From positions 1,648,947-1,712,946 of the forward strand of contig JAJEKV010000063.1 of NCBI GenBank assembly GCA_021234155.1: a DNA stretch of 64,000 bases, read 5' to 3'. Within the stretch, counting starts at the first letter, position 1. Each line of letters opens with the position of its first letter. Shown in pieces: positions 49,394 through 59,003 of this stretch. Made by a program: the position numbers and the translations under genes. Origin of the DNA: Isoetes taiwanensis (lineage: Eukaryota; Streptophyta; Lycopodiopsida; Isoetales; Isoetaceae). The notes below the pieces were generated by a model. That model saw only the letters and a program-made list of their open reading frames with translations, was not told where the DNA came from and did no database searches.

Positions 49394-49734
49394 CACCAAA
49401 AAAATTAAAAAGTGTTAGACGTCGCTATAACAAAATACGTCGCGGACACGTCGCATGCGACGTTAAACCGTATATACGATTTTGAAATCGTATATACGAT
49501 TTCGAAATCGTATATACGATTTCAAAATTACGTCGCATCTTGACGTCGCGGCGTCGCATGCGGACGCGTGTGTTTTTCTGATCCGCGGGCCGTCTTTTAG
49601 GGACCATTCCTAGGCTTCCTTCTATCGACTATTTTTGGGCGATCTTTCTTCGACCTTGAGCGACTTGCAAGCACTCTTTTTAAGGTTAGTAGATCATGGT
49701 TTTTGGATTGAATGGTTTTTTGGATTGAATGATT

Positions 49735-50130
49735 TAGTGTAGATTTCAAATTTTTCTTTCTATTTCTTTTTCTTCTTCTTGTTTCTTCATTCTTCTTCTT
49801 TTTCCTTCTTTCCTCATTTCTTTCTTCGATTCTTCCCTTATTTCACTCTTCCATTCTTCCATTCTTCTATCTTCTTCCATTTCATTCTCTTATTTCTTCC
49901 ATTCTTCTCTTTCTTCCCCTAATTTCTTTTTTCTCCTCTTTCCCCTTCTCTTCTTTCTCCCACCCTTCTCTTCTTCTTTGATTCATTCATTTTTTTTCTT
50001 TCTTGTTTTACTATTTCTTCATCATCTTCTTTTTTTTTTTTTTTTTTTTTCTTCGATCTTTTTTCCGTTGTTTTTTATTCTTCTAACTCTTTGTTGCTTT
50101 CTATTTCGATTTGGACCCGTCAGGATCTTG
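49735..50130 (+). repeat. Polypyrimidine tract
   Basis: Nearly 400 bp of T/C-dominated sequence (TTCTTC, TTTCTT), including a run of over 20 T near 50,030–50,050. The purine strand could form a triplex. Confidence 0.9.
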
Positions 50131-50212
50131 TTACACACGTCCTTCTTTTGGTAAGTTGATCGCGCTTGCATTTTATTTTTATAATTTTAAGCAGGTTAAA
50201 AAAAATTGATGG

Positions 50213-50515
50213 AGTGGCTTGTTCAAGGGCACGGGTCGGCTCCACCTAGAGTGGGGAGGACCATGTACCCGGGTTCGAAGTCCACTTCACTACGATCATA
50301 TATTTTTCCTAGGTTAAGGAGTGGCTTGTTCAAGGGCACGGGTAGGCTCCACCTAGAGTGGAGAGGGCCACGTGCGGGTTCAAGTCCATGACCACTTGTT
50401 ATTTTTAGGTTTAAAATAAAATTGTAGTGGCTTGTTCAAGGGCACGGTAGGCTCCACTACGAGTGGAGACGACCAGGTGTTCGGGTCCAAGTCGACTTTT
50501 CTTGTAATTCTTAGG
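50213..50515 (+). repeat. Three tandem tRNA-like (SINE-head-like) modules
   Basis: AGTGGCTTGTTCAAGGGCAC starts at 50,213, 50,320 and 50,426 (106–107-bp period). Each contains GGCTCCAC…GTGG and then a GGGTTCRAAGTCC-type box, closest to the pol III B box (GGTTCRANNCC) in copies 1 and 2. Pieces between copies end in TAGGTTAA. There is no poly(A) tail, so no complete SINE is claimed. Confidence 0.5.
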
Positions 50516-50540
50516 TAGAGGTGGGAAGGGGCTCATTTCG

Positions 50541-50941
50541 ATGATGGGGGGAGCTGCTTCGAAAAAGAAGGTACATGACCTAGTCATAGTCTTATTTTTA
50601 TTCTTTTGTTTTGTGTTAATCTATCGATTTATAGAAAAGGCAAAGAGTGATTGCAAAATTGAAGTCGAATGCCAAAAAATTGGGAGGCGATTGGTCAAAG
50701 GTCCCTAAACCACTTAATCTGTCCATAAGGAAGATATCAAGGTATTTGTTATTTGTTGCCATTCGTTCAATTCGAAATAAGACATTTAACTTGTCATGTT
50801 GTATTCCTTGCAATCAGATCACTTTCGAACGTGCAAAGGATTCCAAGAAAAAACATCTGCCTCACGGACTGCCAAGGCAACTTCAAGCAAACGAATTCCG
50901 TCTCACTTGGGTTCTGGCGGCCGAAAAGGCTTTTTACATAG
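50541..50941 (+). CDS. Small spliced ORF (86 aa) inside the CACTA-like part, unknown
   Basis: Predicted exons are 50,541–50,570 (ATGATG…AAG before GTACAT), 50,635–50,741 (after TTTATAG, before GTATTT) and 50,818–50,941 (after CAATCAG, ending TAG). Their sum is 261 nt, an open frame. The protein is basic (KKKKRQRVIAKLKSNAKKL…). No family was recognised. An alternative exon-3 frame (ITFERAKDSKKKHLPHGL) is also open. It may be a captured host gene fragment or a remnant of an internal transposon gene. Confidence 0.3.
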
Positions 50942-51422
50942 ATTCGTAAGTACTATAAACTCTTAGTTCACGTTAACTTTCAATGTCATTGTCTAATATT
51001 GGTCGTATTGTCTAATATTGGTCGTCAATGTCATTGTCTAATATTGGTATGTTAGGGTTTTCCCCTAACAGGGAACACGTAAAGATAGCCACTACTCGCC
51101 TCTTGCCTCTTGTATATGATATTGTAACTAACTATTAAAATTCTTTCCCTTTTTTTTTTAATTTTTTTTTTTTTTTTTTATTTTTTTTTATTTTTTTTTT
51201 CGACACCACGCCGCGACGCGACGCCACGCCGAGATGCGACGCCCGAGTCACGTCCGTTCGCGTCACGGTCCGTCGACGCTCGAGCGACGCCGCCGACGTC
51301 GCAGCATAGACCTACGCCGCATGCGACGGTTCCAACGGCGTCTGTGCGACGCCGTCAGACGTCGCATAGACGTCGCTCAGACGTCGCTATAGACGTCGCT
51401 AAATGACCCTTTTCTTGTTGTG

Positions 51423-51425
51423 TAA
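51423..51425. repeat. Right 3-bp target duplication of the insert (TAA)
   Basis: Pairs with CAA at 36,402–36,404. On the coding strand it reads TTA, the Leu codon directly after QLF in RNase H/pol. Confidence 0.6.
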
Positions 51426-51905
51426 GAACAGTTGGGCGTCTGGAAAGGCATCAGAAACACCCGTGGAGGGATCATCTGTGTGGATGCGTGAGAGATAATC
51501 GGGCACAACATGAGATTTGCCTACCTTATGAACGATTTCGAAGGGAGCGAATTCTTGCAGAAAGAGGACCCAACGAGCAATGCGACCCGTGGGTGTAGCG
51601 TTGTTGATCAAATAAAGAAGAGCTTGATGATCAACGAAGAACTTGATCTTGCTTCCCAACAAATAGTGACGGAAAGGTTGGACACAGAAAACTAAGTCCA
51701 AGGCTTCCCGCTCCGTGGCAGAGTAGTTGCGCTCAACAGGATTGAGTTTTCTGCTGGTATAGTGGATAGGTTTATCCGTGTGCTCGTCATGTGCCTGAGA
51801 GAGAACAACACCAATGGCAAAGGCAGAGACATCAACATGAATATGAAAAGGCTTGTCCCATTGAGGAGGAACAAGGACCGGGGCCTGAGTAAGCAACAGT
51901 TTCAA
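51423..51905 (-). pseudogene. Gypsy RNase H
   Basis: FHIHVDVSAFAIGVVLSQ, NYSATEREALDLVF and IKFFVDHQALLYL supply the usual RNase H acidic residues, and VPDYLSR marks the tether to integrase. A TAG at 51,929–51,927 separates it from RT; one base change from CAG (Gln) would explain it. The frame runs on into the insert (HNKKRVI) and stops there. Confidence 0.92.
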
Positions 51906-51926
51906 CTTCTGGAAGGCAGCTTCCGC

Positions 51927-52799
51927 CTAGGGATTCCAAGCCCAAGTGGATTCATCACCCGTGAGTTTATGAATGGGATCAGCGATAGCCGCAAGTCTAG
52001 GAATGAAGGTGGCATAGTAATTGACCTTACCGAGGAAGGAACGTGTCTCTTTAATATTAGATGGTGCTTGACCCTTCAGCACACAACTGATTTTAGCTGG
52101 ATCCGTGGTGATCCCTTCTTTACTAACCACATGACCCAAAAGAACACCAGAGGTGACGCAAAAGGTGCATTTCGTGAGATTGAGACTGATGCCAGACTCA
52201 TCACATTTTTGAAAGACCAGCTCTAACTTCTCCAGGTGATCATCCATGGAGCTGTAGGCTGAAAAGTCATCTTGAAAAATCTGGAGAAAGGGTTTATCCT
52301 TCATATAGTCATGGAAGACAGAGAGCATGATGCGCTGAAACATGGACGGAGAGTTGGATAAACCAAAAGGAACCACCTTGTAGGCAAAAGTGCCCCACAG
52401 GGTGGTAAAAGTAGTTTTGAGTTGATCTTCTTCCTTTATAGAAATTTGATTGTACCCTGAAAAGCCATCCATGAAAGAGTACATCTCATGACCAGCAACC
52501 TCTTCCAGAACCTGGTATGTGAAGGGAAGCGGGAAGTGATCACGCTCCGTGGCCTGATTGAGTTTGCGATAGTCCACACAAACGCGGATCTTACCGTTGT
52601 GCTTGAGAGCGATGACAATGGGGCTCACCCACTCTGAATGTTTGACCTCATAAATCACGCCAGCATCTAAAAGCTTGTCAATTTCGGCCTTGACACGGTC
52701 ACGATAATTGGGGTTGAGCCTGTACTGTCGTTGCTAGATTGGGCGTGCGTCAGGTTTGGTGGGAATGGTGAGTTCCCCCAATTCTTTTTTGATACCACG
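51927..52799 (-). pseudogene. Gypsy reverse transcriptase
   Basis: Blocks are RLNPNYRDRVKAEIDKLL, SEWVSPIVIALKHNGKIRVC, VDYRKLNQATERDHFPLPF, FMDGFSGYNQI, FAYKVVPFGLSNSPSMFQR, FQDDFSAYSSMDDHL (active site FQDD) and SFLGKVNYY. An in-frame TAG at 52,736–52,734, followed by CAA, divides the protease end from RT. A one-base insertion near 52,815 shifts the upstream frame. Confidence 0.93.
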
Positions 52800-52806
52800 A
52801 AGGTCT

Positions 52807-53889
52807 TTATAGCTCCATGCAAAATATATGTTTGAAGTTTTTGAATAGTGTGACAGCGCGTGCTTTATAATTTGGTGGAAGATTTGCAGCTAAACGGAAT
52901 GGTTGATTGTTACCGATGTCCACGACTTCCACCTCAGGGGTTTGAATATATGGGACAACCTCCGTGTCTTGAACGATATGAGCAGGAGGTTGGAGCATGA
53001 CGGGAGGAGCAGTATTTTGAATGGTGAAGAAAAGAGGCTGTTGAGTGTCATCAAGCAGAGGTTTCTTCATGACAGCATAAACATTCACAGTCCCAGAAGG
53101 AAGTTCTGTGTCAGAAAAATGGTCAAGACGTTGAATTCTATTACAAGGAACCAGGTAAGGGTCAAGCAGAGCTGCCACAGCCTGGTCCTGATCAAGAGTC
53201 ATTTCTCCCCAGGGATCTGCATACTCTAGGTAGGATGAGGGAGGTAGACTCGCGGGTTGAGCCTGAACATGATAGATGTTTTGTGCATCTTCCGAATCAG
53301 TATCCGAGATTGAAGGTTTAGCATTTTCAACAGAGATTAACTTGCCAGTTTCCAAATCCATAGTGGCATTGAGATAACCATCAGTAATGACAAGTTGGTC
53401 CGTGGCCCAGTAATGAATACTTTTAGCTTGGCGGAGAAAAGGTCTGCCGACGAGCATTTCATAGTCACCTGGATCTTCTCCAGCTTTCCAAACTCCAAAT
53501 TCCAAGGGGAACTTGAGATCACCAATGCTAATGTGAAGAAGTGGTGTGACGTCCTGAGGTCGCGTGATATGGCCATTGGCCAACTTGATGTCATAGGGGG
53601 CACGGTAAAGTTGCTTGATGCCCAATTGCTTCCGGAGCTTATCAGCAATAAGATTGACAGCACTGCCTCCGTCAATTTGAACATGATTGATGTGCTCATT
53701 GCCCACCGTGGCATGCACCATGGGTGTTGATGTGGCCGCGGCTCCGACCAGAACAGTGGGAAGGGGCAACTGGTCTTTGAGAGCAGGACAGAGTTTCAAA
53801 ATAGTGGCAAGGCTCAAGGGGATCTTGATTTTTGCAAGCTCTTCTTGAAGTTCCAAAGGAACATGAGAAAATGGATCAGCAGGATCCAA
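52807..53889 (-). pseudogene. Gypsy aspartic protease region
   Basis: A continuous 360-codon frame. HVQIDGGSAVNLIADKLRK carries the catalytic Asp (D-G-G-S variant common in plant gypsy elements). IKLANGHITRPQDVTPLLHI and EMLVGRPFLRQ follow as flap and C-terminal motifs. The last third links to RT. It would cleave the Gag-Pol polyprotein. Confidence 0.9.
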
Positions 53890-55855
53890 AGGAGCAGGAG
53901 TCTGAGGTAAAGAAGCAGAAACCCTACAGTAATATTAGGATACGACTGAGAGCATGGGCTTTTAAACGACGAAGGTGCCTCCTGACGCTGCTGAGCTCGG
54001 GTTGTGGCATGAACATTTGAAAGCGTGCGGCCTTTAGCAGCCTGCATGAGTTTGAGAATACTCTGTCTCACCTTGGGCATAACATGAGGCATGAGTTTAT
54101 CCAATTCGGGCGCGAAATGGACCTTTTTTTCATCTTCATGAGGAACCGTGTCAACAGCAAAAGCTGGTTGCGTGGCGTGAGGGATGATGGTCAAGGGGCG
54201 TGAAGCCATGGTCTGGCGTGAAACCAAACCAACCCAATTTGACTGCTGCACCGGAGGGTTTAGTGCCTGATATATTTCTTCTTGAGCTTGTTGATCCAGG
54301 GAAGTGGAGGAGGATGCTGCCCGCTGAGTCACTGTTGTTGAGGTGGCCGTGGTGGCTTTCTCAAAACAGAACGTGGGCCTTGTTTGCCATTGGCAACCTA
54401 GAGTTGATAAGCCGTGAGTCGAACAGAAGCAGTTTGATTTGTGCCCGGAAGTTGGACTGGTATGATTATTGCTGTTGAGGCATGGTCTGCACCTGGAAAA
54501 CCATTTTCTGCCTGAAGGGTGTAGGATGAGAACGAGTGCACTCCTCCGTGGCATGATTGCACATGTTGTATCGTTTACAATGAGGAGGTCCATTTGTGGA
54601 GTTGCATTCATTGGCCAGATGTCCTTGATATTTACAGATATGGCACCAGATCTGACTGCGTTGAGGATTGGTTTGTTGAGGCTGGACTGCATTCTGGGGA
54701 ACCATGACGGGGGGCATGAAGGGTAGTTCCGTGAGGGCAACACCTCGTGAGGAGACGTTGACTGAGTGATTGACCAATTCAATCGCCTGCTCCAAAGACT
54801 TAGGACGCAGGTACTCCGTCATGAGACGAATGGCAGGAGGAAGGCCCTGGAGAAACCAGACAAGAATCTGGCTTTGCGTAGGGTACTCCTGGAGTTTGCT
54901 AACAAGGATGTGAAGACGGTCTGCAAAATCACGCGCAGACTCCGTGGGTTGCTGCTGAAGATCATTGAGTTGCTTGAGCAGGAGTTGATCATCATCCGTG
55001 GTGCCATAATGAGAGAGGAATGCCGATTTCATCTCGTGCCAATTCTGCTTCCAATGGCTTTTGTTGACCATGAGCCATTGATGAGGGGCGCCTCGCAGTG
55101 TGGTAGAAAAGATGTGAAACTTGAGTTGAGGTTGAGCGTGGCCATTGAGAATGGCCAAGGCCTCAAATTCCTCCATGTGAGCTTGAGCACTTTGATCCAG
55201 AGGTTTGCCTTTAGTGTTGCCAAAAGTAGGATAAGTCAGTTTCAAATTGTGAGTAGGAGATGAAGACTGAACTGGCGCATAGACAGGTGGAGTATATGCA
55301 GGAACATAGTTGGACGGAACAGCCGTGGGCTGAGAACAAGGTGGTATTGGAACAGAAAAACCCGGAGGTCCCGAGAGAGGAACATCCTGTGGTGAAGGAC
55401 CATGGGAGCCCTCTTCATTAAGCTTGAGATCAGTGAGTTGGTAGACAGGAAGAGCATTCTGAAAAGATGGGGAAGTCTAAAATTCGTGAACATGGGGAGG
55501 GCCAAAAGAAACTTGAGGGTAGCCCATCCCTGCAGGAGGAGAAGAAGGTTGCGAAGGCAGAGAGGTATGGCCTGAGAGTATATGAATGTAGGTGCTTTCT
55601 GGAGTCTGAAAATAATGAGGCGTGGGATGAACAGGTGTATGATGGGGCGACTGAGGTTGAGAACAATGCCGACACACAGGGGGAGACTTTGGTCGAGAAT
55701 GAACTCGAGGAGTAGGTGGTGCCGACTAAGCTCTTGAGCGGACATGACCTCCCTCAATGTCACATATCACGAGTAGCCTCGCGACGTTGATGGCACTCCA
55801 AGCGAGCCGCCGTTTGGCAAAGAAGTTCTTCAGGAGTGAAAGCACGAGCAGACAT
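53890..55855 (-). pseudogene. Gypsy gag
   Basis: ATG at 55,855 opens MSARAFTPEELLCQ. A Pro/Ser/His-rich N-terminal part (55,760–55,280) has stops near 55,760 and 55,482. The capsid-like part (55,245–54,780) shows PHQWLMVNKSHWKQNWHEMK and ESARDFADRLHILVSKL. A zinc knuckle, CHICKYQGHLANEC (C-x2-C-x4-H-x4-C), lies near 54,620. The frame changes again before protease. Gag would form the particle. Confidence 0.9.
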
Positions 55856-55875
55856 AGTGAAAAGAAGGAAAGAAA

Positions 55876-55898
55876 GATCAGACCGGCAGCGGCGACAG
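55876..55898 (-). other. Putative primer-binding site
   Basis: Directly next to the 5' LTR, minus strand CTGTCGCCGCTGCCGG resembles the TGGCGCCG(T)TGCCGG-type sites of plant LTR elements. The second gypsy copy has CTGTCGCCAATTGCC at the same place. Which tRNA primes is not resolved, and the first triplet TGT instead of TGG is unusual. Confidence 0.4.
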
Positions 55899-56472
55899 TG
55901 TTTAGGGTCTGGGTTCGGGAACTCCTGCAAGACAACCCTCTGTGAGGACCCTTGGATCAAACAGGAGAATCCGGGAGCTGTGTCACGCGGGATTTGCAAA
56001 AGAACAAGAGAAGAGAGAAGAAAAACAAGAAAAAGACAATGAAGTGAAGGAGACTTCTTTGATATCAATCAGAATACATGAGCTCTCGCAATGAAGAAAG
56101 AAAATGACCGGAGACAAGAACAAAAACTCATCTAGCCTTCGAATGCTAGCTCTACTCATATATATAGTACAATGGCCTTTGGCCCAATATAGATATTCTG
56201 ACAGATCTCGGTGCCGACGCTTGAAGGGGGCCTAGTTTGCAGGAATGCTGGCAGTGCCTCTTGAAGTGCCTGGAATCATGCTGATGCTGACGCTGACGGG
56301 CCGTCATTTGTCTGTTCTCTGCTTCTTCTTTGGCTGACTCTTGGGCATGGTCTTCAGCATGGTCTTCGGCGTGGGTCTTGATGACTGACCTTGACCTGGA
56401 TTTGGCGCCTTGTTCTTGGTTTGGTCCGAGGTGTGCATGAATAGTCCTGTACCAGGACGTACATGACTAACA
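55899..56472 (-). repeat. 5' LTR (574 bp)
   Basis: Partner of 30,586–31,157. It differs by scattered transitions, a 3-bp deletion near 55,968 and a 6-bp gain in a CTGATG/CTGACG stretch near 56,280. Confidence 0.93.
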
Positions 56473-56655
56473 CTAATTCAGCATCCTATTTCATCAGAGC
56501 GCACAATAGAAGCATGTATCAAATCCATCATCTCCCAATGAACATGGTATAGAGCTTTCTACTTAATCTGATGGTTAAATGGATGTAAAGAAAGATATTT
56601 CTATCACTAAAAGGAAAAGTACACAAGAAAAATTCGATCTAATTCAGCAGCACCT
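56473..56655 (+). repeat. Minisatellite, right part
   Basis: CTAAT (56,473–56,477) repeats the left flank. The sequence then completes the interrupted copy and gives one more (AATGAACATGGTATAGAGC at 56,537), ending again in TTCGATCTAATTCAGCA. Confidence 0.85.
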
Positions 56656-58984
56656 CTGAGAGTGAGATGGCCCAAATGTTTATTTCTAAAATAAATCAAA
56701 GCTAGAACACATCAAAATCCTGGCATTTGAAGCACTAACCTTTATTGTGCTAGCAATGTACTGGCCATTCATGCCTGCTAAGCAAGGCTTATACATTACA
56801 TAAGAAGCCTTAGGTAGAAAAAGGACTTGAATGCTTAAATTCAAGTATACCCCTGCAGATGCCAAGTAATGTGCCAAGGATTGTACTATTGTAGTAGATT
56901 GGGCCAATACTTTCTCACTCATTTCCTGTACCAAGCAGCCAAGAGCTTGATATAACTCAGGAAAACAAAATAATGGTTTCATCATTTGAATCCGACAAAA
57001 AAATAACATGCCTGCATTTGGTGCCACCTTTATGGTAAGGCACAAAGACTGGGCGCCTTTTAACATATTCTTTTGAAACAAGCGGCTCTACCATGCAAGC
57101 AATCCAACTCATTGTTTTTACTGATTGAATGTTACCAACATGCCCAACACACTTGAGACCTGTATGCAACCGGATCATAGGACATAAGAGTGACATGTAT
57201 GCAACAGGATCATAGGACATGAGCAAGGATTTGCCCTCTAGGCGAAATCCAAAAAACATCAGAGATATGACATGCTTCTAAGATACAACCAGGAGAAGGA
57301 GAATAAGAAAAACAGTGAAGCATTTAACCGGGACATCTTTATACCTAGGGATGAAATTTGCAGCTGCCTTACTTGGATAAGTTTAACTTTTGAAAGATGC
57401 AGCCAATTGCATGAACTGATGAATGAACTACATACTAAAATTTATGACAAACCTGGTAGATGATTAGTTTAAATTTGTTGGTTGAATTGGTCAATCCAAA
57501 AATAAAATTATGCCGAAAAAAAAAATTGATCAAGTTCATGTCTATGAAGAATAACACTGATTAACCAAAAACCAGTAAGACTTGGGCTAAGAATATGCAA
57601 CCTTAAGGATATGTTGAACAACTGAATGTGCTGTCACCTAAAGCACATAAAACTGAATGGGCAACATAAAATGAATTTCACCTTGCTTGCTTTCATGCTC
57701 AGTCCTCTAGTGCCTTTCTAGGGTGCCAAGAAATAGCTCCAAAATCTTCTGCACTTCCATTATAAATGTAAAGCAAGACTATCATAGAGCTTAATGTGGG
57801 AAAAAGGTATAAAAATGCAAGGTATTCTTGCCAAAGTACGTCCATAAACCCTCAAAAAATATTCTTGACTTTTAATAATGCCCTAAGGTCATTTGCAGAA
57901 AGCTGTTGATCTGCTGATTCAACCCTAGCAGATCTTGCAGGTCGATCCAGACTATTTCTTGCGATTATTTGCCTTATCCAAGCAATTGTGAGCTCTGCCA
58001 GGAGATACCATTGTAACTACAGAGGAAGAAAGAAACCCTTTTCCAAAATCTGGATAAAAGCATGGCGGGAAGAAATTTACAGGGCTGAAAAGAGCTTAAG
58101 ATAATTATATGCCCTTAAGCCCACAAACAAGGAGTACGGGTTAAAAGGTAAAAGATAGAGATAGGGTAATTATAAGAAGTCCAAGGCTATAACCACCACC
58201 AACAACAACAACAACAACAAGATAAGCAAACAACGTAATGTGCTTCATTCATGGCAAACAAGAAGGTTATGGTTTGCTTTGACTTCAAAAAAATATACTC
58301 AATATAATAATGGTTTAGGTTTGGAGAAATGGTATGTTTTGATCGATGGGGCTTCGGGCTCAACAGCTTGGAACAAGAAGCAAGTGGATTTCAAAGGTGA
58401 ATGTTTCCCTTTTGACTTTTGTGAAGATTTGATGGAAGAGGCTTGAGATTTGACAAAAGTGGCCAGGCTATAGGAAGTTTATGGGTTGTTTCGACGGAGG
58501 CCACGTTATAATTTATTGTTGATAATGTTGCCATAATAAACTTTCTATGCTTCTCATATGGACTATTTTTAATGAAATAATTTTCAAAGTTCACTTCCCC
58601 TTATATTAGAGAAGCTTACTAAAATACCCTTAATTATTGGCTAAATTTTCAAAAAGCTTTTTGCTATTTTCAAAATTCCCAAAACAAACCCTAATTTATT
58701 TTAAAATTTACCAACTTGCCCATTTTTCCTAACAATCTTCTTGCATAACTTGGATAGGTGGAATTGGATTTTTTAACGGTGATGTTGAAGCATAATTCAG
58801 GGCTAGTTTGAATGTATATGGCTGTCCACGTACACCTTTTCAAAAGTAATGTCATAGAAGATAAGAACTCGTAGTATCATTGTAGGGATCAAAAATATTC
58901 TATTAGCATCTATATAGATTTCTTAAAATTCTGTAAAGACAAAGGAACAATTGAAATGGTCTTAGTTTTCTCTTAGATGCTATC
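56656..58984. other. No gene recognised
   Basis: Open minus-strand stretches at 56,686–57,081 and 56,957–57,259 look exon-like in composition but match nothing I know. A ~31-bp duplication (GGATCATAGGACAT) lies at 57,170–57,225. A (CAA)n microsatellite is at 58,199–58,219. A plus-strand 68-codon frame at 58,240–58,446 is unidentified. Confidence 0.4.
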
Positions 58985-59003
58985 TTCCAACATATTCTAT
59001 TAA
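58985..59003. repeat. Target-site duplication, left copy (19 bp)
   Basis: TTCCAACATATTCTATTAA, identical to 59,791–59,809. Confidence 0.95.

Larger units (their letters stand above)
36405..51422. mobile_element. 15,018-bp insert in pol, CACTA-like right end
   Basis: The insert begins CAC and ends GTG on the plus strand, and has 3-bp flanking repeats differing by one transition. The right end, read inwards, is CACAACAAGAAAAGGG, very close to the CACTACAAGAAAA terminus of plant CACTA (En/Spm) transposons. It continues with many GCGACGTC subterminal motifs. The left end is satellite sequence with only CAC in common, so the left terminal repeat is lost or replaced. No transposase was found; it would be non-autonomous. 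Confidence 0.6.
49394..51422. mobile_element. CACTA-like non-autonomous transposon part (~2 kb)
   Basis: The right terminus is strong (see the 15-kb insert). A candidate left terminus, CACCAAAAAAATTAAAAAG, at 49,394 leads into TTAGACGTCGC and further ACGTCGC motifs (49,425–49,570), mirroring the right subterminal GCGACGTC cluster (51,205–51,405). Three copies of a palindromic ATCGTATATACGAT motif lie at 49,468–49,520. If this 2-kb piece is the true element, its left flank (AGA) does not match the right one (TAA). Confidence 0.5.
30586..56472 (-). mobile_element. Ty3/gypsy LTR retrotransposon, 25.9 kb, with 15-kb nested insert
   Basis: Two LTRs (30,586–31,157 and 55,899–56,472) start TGTTTAGG and end CTAACA. 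They are flanked by the direct repeat CTAAT (30,581–30,585; 56,473–56,477). On the minus strand the order is 5' LTR, gag, protease, RT, RNase H, [insert], integrase, extra ORF, 3' LTR: the Ty3/gypsy order. Without the insert the element would be 10.9 kb. The LTRs differ at roughly two dozen sites by eye plus 3- and 6-bp indels, mostly transitions, so it is not very recent. Several frameshifts and stops make it non-coding today. Confidence 0.95.

Noticed and set aside
49394-49412. Left terminal inverted repeat of a complete 2-kb CACTA element
   Set aside because: Only the CAC start and A-rich character match the right end, and the flanking 3 bp (AGA) differ from TAA, so a complete element with these borders is not established.
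50213-50515. True tRNA genes
   Set aside because: The modules have tRNA-like boxes, but I could not fold a full cloverleaf with paired acceptor stem, so they are listed only as tRNA-like repeats.
56686-57259. Exons of a DNA-repair (MutS-like) gene
   Set aside because: A faint helical resemblance was considered, but no diagnostic motif is present; left unassigned.
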